Below the pieces are notes generated by a model. The model saw only the letters and a program-made list of their open reading frames with translations, did no database searches and was not told where the DNA came from. A DNA stretch of 13,903 bases, taken from positions 1 through 13,903 of the forward strand of contig JBCCZC010000122.1 in the NCBI GenBank assembly GCA_039188505.1, written 5' to 3'. The stretch is from JBCCZC01 sp039188505. GTDB taxonomy: Bacteria > Pseudomonadota > Gammaproteobacteria > Xanthomonadales > SZUA-38. Below are positions 1 through 6,253 of this stretch, in pieces. Every line of letters begins with the position of its first letter. The first letter of the stretch is position 1. Position numbers and translations under genes: made by a program.

Positions 1-12
1 CTAGCGGAAAGC

Positions 13-837
13 TCAGGCGGCGCCGACGGACCCGATGCGGTCCACGCAGTCGCGATAGCTGCGGCTCACCTTGATCTCCGGTGCGCCCTCGAGCTCGAGG
101 AAGTACTCGCCGTTGTCGTGGGATCGGTAGGACCGGACCCGGGAGAGGTTCACGATCGTGGAGCGGTGCACGCGGGCGAATTCGCGCTCCGTGAGCATCG
201 ATTCCATGTGCTTCATGGTGCCGCGTAGCACGTGGGTCTCGCCACCCGCGTGGATGCACAGGTAGTCTCCCGCCGACTCGATCCAGTCGATATCGCCCAC
301 GTCGACGCAGGCGGTGCGGGCCCCCTCGCGGATCACGAGGCGTTCCGGGGCCCGCGGCGCGGGCGGCGACTCCCCCTCGAGGGCGCGCTCGAGCGTCAGC
401 TCCTCGCCGGTGATGTCGCAGATCAGCTTCAGCAGCCGCGAGCGGTGGTCGGCGGCTTCCCGGGCCTCACGGTGCTCCCGCACCCGCTCGAGGGCGGCGG
501 CGAGCCGCCGGTCGTCGATGGGCTTCAGCAGGTAGTCGAGCGCGTTGGCGTCGAAGGCCTTGAGCGCGTGCTCGGAGAAGGCCGTCACGAAGACCACGAT
601 GGGCATGTCCGGGCCGGCGAGTTCCCGGAGGGTGTCGAAGCCGTCCATGCCGGGCATCTGGATGTCGAGGAACATCAGGTCCGGTCGCAGCTCGCGGGCC
701 AGGGCGACTGCTTCGCGCCCGTTTCGCGCCCGACCGCAGATCTCGACGTCCTCGTAGGGCTCGAGGCGGATCTCGAGGCCCCGCCGAGCGAGTTCCTCAT
801 CATCGACGATCATCGTTCGCAGCGGCTGGGTCATCAT
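13..837 (-). CDS. LytTR-family response regulator (AlgR/LytR type)
   Basis: Cytoplasmic DNA-binding response regulator of 274 residues. The receiver domain spans about residues 7-125, with the acidic pair D12/D13, the phosphoacceptor D58 in LDIQMPGMDGF, T85 and K105 (LLKPID). A proline- and acid-rich linker (about 126-164) leads to a LytTR DNA-binding domain at about 165-270 (FARVHRSTIVNL and IKVSRSYRD are typical of the family). The start is ATG at 837 (MM; a second ATG lies at 834). It overlaps the stop of the upstream histidine kinase as ATGA, which implies translational coupling and a cognate pair. By family, phosphorylation of D58 by the kinase should promote binding to direct-repeat promoter sites. 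Genes of the same unit encode an RND pump, so pump expression is the most likely target (inference). No terminator can be judged, because only 12 bp of the window lie downstream. Confidence 0.95.
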   Translation of the reverse strand: MMTQPLRTMIVDDEELARRGLEIRLEPYEDVEICGRARNGREAVALARELRPDLMFLDIQMPGMDGFDTLRELAGPDMPIVVFVTAFSEHALKAFDANALDYLLKPIDDRRLAAALERVREHREAREAADHRSRLLKLICDITGEELTLERALEGESPPAPRAPERLVIREGARTACVDVGDIDWIESAGDYLCIHAGGETHVLRGTMKHMESMLTEREFARVHRSTIVNLSRVRSYRSHDNGEYFLELEGAPEIKVSRSYRDCVDRIGSVGAA

Positions 838-1925
838 TCGCCTTCCGGGAGATGTCGTTCCAACGGGATATTGATCGTAATCGCAAGCCCATGGGGCGTG
901 GCAGGGGCAAGGGTCATGGCCTGCGCGTCGCCGTAGACCTGCTTCAGGCGCTCGCGCGTGTTGCGCAGCCCGACGCCGGCGCCGTTCTGCCTGCCGTTCT
1001 TAGGCGGCGCCGGCTTGTCCTCGAGCCCCGGTCCGTCATCGGCGATCGTCATCATCAGCGCGCCGTCATGGGTCCGGCCGGCGATGGTGATGGTGCCGCC
1101 GTCCTCGCGGGGCGTGATCGCATACTTGATGGCGTTCTCGATCAGCGGCTGCAGGATGAGGCTGGGCACCAGCGCATCGAGCGCGGCTGCCTCGACCTCC
1201 CGCTTGACGACCAATCGATCGCCAAACCGCACCATCTCGATCTCGAGATACAGGTCGAGCGCCTCGAGCTCCTGGCGCAGGGTCACGCGCTTCATCGGGT
1301 CGTTGTCGAGCGAGTAGCGCAGGAAGTCGCTCAGACGGGTGACCGCGAGGTTGGCGGTGTCGTTGCGGCGATCGAGGATGAGCGTGGAGATCGCATTGAG
1401 CGTGTTGAACAGAAAGTGCGGATTCAGCTGGTAGCGCAGCATCTTCAGTTGAGCCTGGTGCGCCGCTGCCGTGGCCGCCAGGGTTCGCTGCGTCTGCTCC
1501 TGAAGCTGCAGATAGTACTTGATGCCGAAATACAGACCGCTCCACGACATCAGCACGTAGAACGCACCCATGACACCGCCGAAGTGATCCACCCAATGGG
1601 TCGGTACGTACCCCTGCTTGACCCACTCCCAGTAGAGCCGGTTCTCGATGAGCGTCCACACGGCGGCGAGCACCCAACAGAGCGCTGCCGACCGGGTGAG
1701 GATCTGCAGGGGCGGCCGATTCCACAGGTAGTGGAAGGCAGCCCGCAGCGGGAAGGTCAGAAGGAAACCGAGCGCCGCCGTGACGGCGATGACGCGGAAG
1801 ATGGATTCCGGCTTCTCGTGCGCGAAGGCGCCGAGGTAGGCCGCCATGATGTAGCCGGTCCAGCCCCCGATGTTCAGCACCCAGTAGAACCGACTTCGGT
1901 CCTTGACGAATTCCTTCAGATCCAT
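834..1925 (-). CDS. LytS/AlgZ-type membrane sensor histidine kinase
   Basis: Sensor histidine kinase of the His_kinase (LytS/YehU/AlgZ) family, 363 residues. The N-terminal third is hydrophobic, with about four membrane segments (roughly 13-34, 41-66, 76-96 and 115-137) and no sizeable periplasmic domain, so the signal is probably sensed in or near the membrane. A short helical linker (138-163) leads to the phosphoacceptor motif QLNPHFLFN with H170. The ATPase part has an N-box at 256-270 (LILQPLIENAIKYAI), a DDGPG motif at 296-300 and GVGLRNTRERL at 317-327. All expected catalytic motifs are present. The gene starts 20 bp after the adaptor stop and overlaps the response regulator by 4 bp, so it should be cotranscribed with both. 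A weak purine-rich AGAGAAG lies about 13 nt before the ATG. The signal is unknown; pump substrates or envelope state are plausible guesses only. Confidence 0.95.
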   Translation of the reverse strand: MDLKEFVKDRSRFYWVLNIGGWTGYIMAAYLGAFAHEKPESIFRVIAVTAALGFLLTFPLRAAFHYLWNRPPLQILTRSAALCWVLAAVWTLIENRLYWEWVKQGYVPTHWVDHFGGVMGAFYVLMSWSGLYFGIKYYLQLQEQTQRTLAATAAAHQAQLKMLRYQLNPHFLFNTLNAISTLILDRRNDTANLAVTRLSDFLRYSLDNDPMKRVTLRQELEALDLYLEIEMVRFGDRLVVKREVEAAALDALVPSLILQPLIENAIKYAITPREDGGTITIAGRTHDGALMMTIADDGPGLEDKPAPPKNGRQNGAGVGLRNTRERLKQVYGDAQAMTLAPATPHGLAITINIPLERHLPEGE

Positions 1926-1945
1926 ACGGCGCGTCGCTTCTCTGT

Positions 1946-3007
1946 TCAGCCCTCGGAGAATATGGTCACGGCTTCACCGTCGTCCAGCGCCTCGGCGCCC
2001 CGGACGGCGACCCGGTCGCCGGGCTCGAGGTCGCCGCGGATCGACACCCGCTCGCCGCTCGCTTCGCGGAGCTCCACCGCCACGAGCTGCGCGGTGTTCT
2101 CGGCGCTGATCCGAAGCACGAAGGCGCCGTCGCTGCGCAGCACGATCGAATCGCGCGGCACCGTGATCGCGGCGTTGGCGGCGAGCGGTAGCGTCACCTC
2201 CACGAGCTGGCCCGCAGCCATGAGCGCTGGCGCTTCCTCGGGGAGATCAATGCGGACCTCGAAGGTCTGGGAGGCGGCGTTGGCCGCCGGAACTACCGTG
2301 CGCACGCGCCCGGAGAGGACGGTCTCGCCGAGGCGAATCGTCGCGTCGACGCCGATCCGCGTGCGCGGCAGGTGCCGGATCGGCACCGAGGAACGGACCT
2401 CGAGGTGGCGCGTGTCCGTCATGGCCGCAAGGACGGTCCCGCGGGTGACGTCCTCGCCACCGCGGTGCTCCTGCTCGATGACGACCCCGGCGAAGGGTGC
2501 CGGCGCCGTGCAGCGACCGATCTCCCGCTCGACCTGGCTCACGCGCACCCGGCCGACCTGGGCTTCGATCCGCGCGAGATCTCGGTCCGCGCGGACCCGC
2601 TCCATCTGGTTGACCGAGGTCGCCAGTGACGCTTGCTCCATGCGGCCGAGTTCGTCGCTGAGCGAGCGGACCCGAACCTTCTCGCGCTCGACGAGAGCGG
2701 CCAGCTCGTCCCGGCGCAGCTCGAGGCCGCGGCAGTCGAAGCGGGCCACGGGCTCGCCGGCTTTGACGAAGTCGCCGGGTTCGGCGACCCACACGAGCTG
2801 AGCGTCGAGGCCCGCCGTGATCTGGGCCGCACCGCGGCTGAACACGGTGCCCGTGGCGGGAATACCCGGCGCCATCGCCTCCGCCCGGACGTCGGAGACG
2901 GTGATCGGCACGCGAGGCGTCTCGTCGTCCTGGGCCTTCGCGCCTTCGGCCAGTAGCAGGGTGCCGCAGGCCGCGGCGACGAGGGTAGCAATCGATTCCT
3001 TGATCAT
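1946..3007 (-). CDS. RND efflux periplasmic adaptor (membrane fusion protein, HlyD/AcrA-like)
   Basis: Periplasmic adaptor of 353 residues linking the adjacent RND pump to an outer-membrane channel. An N-terminal signal peptide (about 1-25) has a likely cut after AKA (residues 23-25). Two lipoyl half-motifs lie near 62-91 (VAEPGDFVKAGEPVARFDC) and 163-196 (APAPFAGVVIEQEHRGGEDV), flanking a charged alpha-helical hairpin at about 95-162. A beta-barrel (about 200-275) and a membrane-proximal domain (about 280-350, ITVPRDSIV) follow. C14 is not in a proper lipobox, so a soluble exported protein is more likely than a lipoprotein. The ATG at 3007 overlaps the pump stop as ATGA. A clear GGAGG lies 8 nt upstream, inside the pump gene, which supports this start. 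The hairpin is short, as in compact adaptors. The substrate cannot be read from the sequence. Confidence 0.95.
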   Translation of the reverse strand: MIKESIATLVAAACGTLLLAEGAKAQDDETPRVPITVSDVRAEAMAPGIPATGTVFSRGAAQITAGLDAQLVWVAEPGDFVKAGEPVARFDCRGLELRRDELAALVEREKVRVRSLSDELGRMEQASLATSVNQMERVRADRDLARIEAQVGRVRVSQVEREIGRCTAPAPFAGVVIEQEHRGGEDVTRGTVLAAMTDTRHLEVRSSVPIRHLPRTRIGVDATIRLGETVLSGRVRTVVPAANAASQTFEVRIDLPEEAPALMAAGQLVEVTLPLAANAAITVPRDSIVLRSDGAFVLRISAENTAQLVAVELREASGERVSIRGDLEPGDRVAVRGAEALDDGEAVTIFSEG

Positions 3008-6000
3008 GACGACAGCCTCCGTTGGGGCAGTACGAGCAGGGGGGCATCCTCGGTGATGACCGGGCCCGTGAGGCCGCGGCCGAGCCGGAGAATGCTGGGG
3101 AGCAGGAGCAGGGTGAACACGGCGCTGACGCTCATGCCGCCGACGATCACCGTCGCGAGTCCGCGATAGATCTCGCTGCCGGCACCGGGCACAAGGACCA
3201 GTGGCAGCATGCCGAAGATCGAGGTGAGCGTGCTCATGAAGATCGGCCGGGCCCGCACGCGGATCGCCTGGGCGACGGCCTCGTCGCGGCTCTTCCCGGC
3301 GCGTTCCGCGGCCCGGGTCTGGTGCACGAGCAGGATGGCGTTGTTCACCACCAGGCCGAGCATGATGATGAAGCCGATCATGGTGAGCAGCTCCAGCGCC
3401 TGGTGGGTGAACAGGTTCAGCGTCTGCAGGCCGATGACGCCGCCGACGACCGCGAGCGGCATCACCAGCAGTACGATCAGACTGTCGGTCACCGACCGGA
3501 ACATCGCGGCCATGATGAGCAGCAGGATCAGCACCGCGAGGACGAAGTTCCGGCCCATGGTCTTCACTGCGCCATCGAGCCGATCGGCCGTGCCGCGGTA
3601 GAAGACGCTGGCCTCCGGCGGCAGCGCGTCGGCGAGCACCGGGCCGAGTTCGGCGCGCAAGGTCTCGAGCGCCTCCTCGACGGTCAGCTCCGGTGGCGGC
3701 AGGACCTGCAGCGTGATCGTCCGCTGGCCGTTCACCCGGCGGAGCTGGGTCGGACCGACGGTGCGCTGCACGGTTGCGAGCTCGCCGAGGGGCTGGACGC
3801 CTGCGACCGGCGTGGCGACCGGCGTGGCGGCGAGGTCCTCCGGCGTATCCCAGCCGCTGCCCCAGATGATCACGTCGTAGCCCTTGTTGCCGTCGAAGTA
3901 GCGACCACCGAACAGCCCGCCGGTGAAGGCGCGGGTGGCCGCGGCGACGTCGCTGCGGTCGAGGCCGGCCTGGATGATGCGCAGGTCGTTCGGAATGAGC
4001 TGCAGCTCGGGCCGCGACAGGGACAGGCCGGGCAAGGCCCGCGCGGACCAGCCCTCGAGCCGGTCGTCGATGGCGTCCTGGCCGAGGCGCGCTGCGTCCA
4101 TCAACGGCACGAGCTCCGGTCCCTGGATGTCGACGTTGGTGTTGCGGCCACCGCCGATGCCGATGTTCAGCAGCGACGCGCGCGAGACGAATGCCTCGGT
4201 CCCCGGCAGGCCCACGAGCAGCTCGTCGCGGAGCGTGTCGATGAGCTCTGGCGCCTCGAGCGGATCACGGGGGTAGATATAGAGACCGGAAGCGTTCGGA
4301 CCGTAGGAGAAGAGGTTGTAACCGCGGATACCCGGCGATGCATCGCCCTCGACGTGCGGCTTCAGGCGCTCCATGACATCGGCCATGAGCTCCCGCTCGA
4401 TCGCGGAGAGCGGGAGCCCCTCGGGCATGCTGAAGAAGACCCGGATGCCGTCGGAATCGGCCTGGGGCAGGAAGTCGAGTTTCGGCGCCAGGGCCCAGGT
4501 GAGGGCCGGCGGCACCGTCAGCAGGATCGCGATCCAGCCGAAGCGGCGGCGGGGGGTGCCGGTAAGGCCCATGATCCGCTGGGAGATCCGGTCCCACCAG
4601 CCGCTCAGCGGGTCCTCGAAGCGCTCATTGCGCAGGAACCAGCCGCTGGCGACGGGCAGCACCGTGAGCGCGGCGATGGTCGAGGCCGCAACGGCCACCG
4701 ACAGCGTCAGCGCCAGATCGGCGAAGAGCTGTCCTTCGATGCCGTCCATGAACAGGATCGGGAAGAAGATCGCGATGCTGGTCATGGTCGAGGCGAAAAG
4801 CGCACCGACGACCTGCGAGGGGCCCTCGCGCATGGCTTGTTCCCTGGGCATGCCGCCCTGGCGCAGGCGCACGATGTTCTCCTGGACGATGATCGCCGCA
4901 TCGAGCACGAGGCCCACAGCGAACGCAAGTCCGGCGAGGGATACGACGTTGAGGCTCCGGCCGAGGGCGCTCAGCGCGATGAAGGCGGCCAGCAGCGAGA
5001 ACGGGATGGTCAGGGCGATCAGGGCGGTGGCTTTCCATCCCCGGAGGAACAGCCACAGCACGCCGAGCGCCAGCGCCACGCCGAGCAGCAGATTGCCGTT
5101 CACGAGCGTGATCGCCCGGCGGATGTGGACCGAGGCGTCGAAGCTGAGCACAAGCTGGAGGTCCTCGGCGCCGAGGGCGCCGGCGTTGAGCTCGGCGATG
5201 GCGGCGTTGACGTCGTCCAGGATGGCGACCGTGTTCGCGCCGTACTTGCCCTGGACGCGGATGTAGTAGGCGGGATAGCCCGTCCGGTACATGAAGCCTT
5301 CCCGCGGGTAGAGCTCCGTGCTGATCTGCGCAATGTCGCGGAGGTATACCGGCTGGCCGTCGCGGCGGGCGACGATGAGATTGCCCAGGTCCTCGAGCTC
5401 GAAGCCACCGAGGAAGCGAACCGTGTAGCTCCGGCGCCCGACGCTTGCCGAGCCGCCGGTACTGTGGACGGCGCGGCGCACCGTGTCTGCGATCTCTGCG
5501 ACCTGTACGTCGAAGGCCGCGGCGCGCTGCGGGTCGAAGGCCACGAGGACCAGCTCCTCGCGTTCGCTGGCGAGGTCGACGCGCTGGACGCCATCGATCT
5601 CCAGCAGCCGCGGCTCAACGGCCTCTTCGATGACGCGCTGGTACTGGGTCACGTCGGTGCCGGGGACCGGCTCCTTCGCGTGAACGAGCAGCGTCGCGAC
5701 GGGAAAATCCCAGCCGCCCACCTGGATCTGCGGTTCACCCGCGTCAGGCGGCAGGTCTTCCGAGTTGTTGAGCGCGCTCAGGACATCGAGCATGGCCTGC
5801 TGAAGATCGGTGCCGACGTCGAAGCTGAGCGAGATGCCGCCGCCGCTCGCCCGCGCGTTGCTCTGCATTTCGAGCACGCCGGGGATTCCCCGGAGGGCTT
5901 CCTCCTGGGGCTTGATGATGTTGGCCTCGACCTCCTGCGGCGCCGCGGCGCGCCAGCCCGTGTTGATGTTGATCTGCGGATACTCGATGTTCGGCAGCAT

Positions 6001-6105
6001 CTGGATCGGCAGCGCGGCGACGGCGACCAGGCCCAGCACGATGACGAGCACTGCCGTTGCCAGCAGCGCGGGCGGATGGTCCGCCGATAAGCGAATGAGC
6101 GACAT
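3004..6105 (-). CDS. RND-family efflux transporter, inner-membrane pump (AcrB/HAE1-like)
   Basis: Proton-driven RND exporter of 1033 residues, the usual length for AcrB-like pumps. It has an N-terminal membrane helix (about 13-36), a first periplasmic loop (37-330), helices from about 331, a second periplasmic loop (about 545-850) and a C-terminal helix bundle (853-1005). The loop motif FDGNKGYDV (737-745) is typical of the family. The TM4 proton-relay region reads GLVLDAAIIVQEN, with a single acid, D402, where AcrB has two adjacent Asp. The TM10 region reads GLVVNNAILLV, with N921/N922 instead of the AcrB lysine. The open frame extends upstream, but M at 6105 (MSLIRLSADHP) gives a normal RND N terminus and has AAAGG 5 nt upstream. 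The extra 121 codons would run into the divergent kinase gene. It is the first gene of the pump, adaptor, kinase and regulator unit. No outer-membrane channel is nearby. Confidence 0.96.
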   Translation of the reverse strand: MSLIRLSADHPPALLATAVLVIVLGLVAVAALPIQMLPNIEYPQININTGWRAAAPQEVEANIIKPQEEALRGIPGVLEMQSNARASGGGISLSFDVGTDLQQAMLDVLSALNNSEDLPPDAGEPQIQVGGWDFPVATLLVHAKEPVPGTDVTQYQRVIEEAVEPRLLEIDGVQRVDLASEREELVLVAFDPQRAAAFDVQVAEIADTVRRAVHSTGGSASVGRRSYTVRFLGGFELEDLGNLIVARRDGQPVYLRDIAQISTELYPREGFMYRTGYPAYYIRVQGKYGANTVAILDDVNAAIAELNAGALGAEDLQLVLSFDASVHIRRAITLVNGNLLLGVALALGVLWLFLRGWKATALIALTIPFSLLAAFIALSALGRSLNVVSLAGLAFAVGLVLDAAIIVQENIVRLRQGGMPREQAMREGPSQVVGALFASTMTSIAIFFPILFMDGIEGQLFADLALTLSVAVAASTIAALTVLPVASGWFLRNERFEDPLSGWWDRISQRIMGLTGTPRRRFGWIAILLTVPPALTWALAPKLDFLPQADSDGIRVFFSMPEGLPLSAIERELMADVMERLKPHVEGDASPGIRGYNLFSYGPNASGLYIYPRDPLEAPELIDTLRDELLVGLPGTEAFVSRASLLNIGIGGGRNTNVDIQGPELVPLMDAARLGQDAIDDRLEGWSARALPGLSLSRPELQLIPNDLRIIQAGLDRSDVAAATRAFTGGLFGGRYFDGNKGYDVIIWGSGWDTPEDLAATPVATPVAGVQPLGELATVQRTVGPTQLRRVNGQRTITLQVLPPPELTVEEALETLRAELGPVLADALPPEASVFYRGTADRLDGAVKTMGRNFVLAVLILLLIMAAMFRSVTDSLIVLLVMPLAVVGGVIGLQTLNLFTHQALELLTMIGFIIMLGLVVNNAILLVHQTRAAERAGKSRDEAVAQAIRVRARPIFMSTLTSIFGMLPLVLVPGAGSEIYRGLATVIVGGMSVSAVFTLLLLPSILRLGRGLTGPVITEDAPLLVLPQRRLSS

Positions 6106-6253
6106 CCCGACCTTTCTCCCTTCAAAAGCGCGTCTCGTACGCATTGAAGGCGACAAACCGGAAAAGGTTGCGCGTGGGGTTCGTCTTTGCGACGAGTCGA
6201 GCGGCCGGCGCGGCAGGGCGAGTCGGCTGCGTCCGCTGCGACCGTCCGGTACC
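6106..6253. promoter_or_regulatory. Divergent promoter region between RND operon and Ser/Thr kinase
   Basis: This 148-bp gap must hold the start signals for both the minus-strand efflux operon and the plus-strand kinase. I could not find a convincing sigma-70 -35/-10 pair on either strand. The part nearest the pump (6106-6170) is less GC-rich than the rest, which fits promoter DNA. On the minus strand, GGGAGAAAGG just before 6105 is the ribosome-binding site of the pump. A short inverted repeat TCGTC-TTTGC-GACGA lies at 6181-6195, next to an AlgR-box-like sequence listed separately. The first part of this region would be inside the kinase gene only if that gene began far upstream, which I consider unlikely. 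Confidence 0.6.
6166..6185 (+). promoter_or_regulatory. Candidate LytTR (AlgR-like) binding site
   Basis: GGGTTCGTC at 6177-6185 matches 7 of 9 positions of the AlgR box CCGTTCGTC, including the whole GTTCGTC core. A weaker partner, GGTTG at 6166-6170, places a second GTT exactly 12 bp upstream (6167 and 6179), about one helical turn. LytTR regulators bind direct repeats of short GTT-containing elements, and a LytTR regulator is encoded at the end of the operon that starts here. Binding is inferred from sequence likeness only; a 7-bp core match in 148 bp can occur by chance at roughly the percent level. Confidence 0.35.

Noticed and set aside
852..2801. Plus-strand open frame of about 650 codons opposite the histidine kinase and adaptor genes
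   Set aside because: It spans two real genes and their junction and has no recognisable domain; an antisense shadow of high-GC coding DNA.
2966..2968. Lipoprotein attachment Cys (C14) in the adaptor
   Set aside because: The residues before it (AAA) do not form a lipobox; an ordinary cleavage site after AKA at 23-25 fits better.
3022..6090. Open frame of about 1020 codons on the plus strand opposite the RND gene
   Set aside because: Its translation is rich in His, Gln, Arg, Asp and Glu without domain pattern, as expected antisense to a high-GC gene; the minus-strand RND protein is unmistakable.
6181..6195. TCGTC-TTTGC-GACGA hairpin as a terminator
   Set aside because: The stem is only 5 bp, has no T-run and lies at the start of divergent genes; at most it is part of a protein-binding site.
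5810..6253. Longer Ser/Thr kinase starting inside the RND gene
   Set aside because: The extension is antisense to RND coding sequence and unlike any kinase N terminus; starts at 6254 or 6290 fit the domain.
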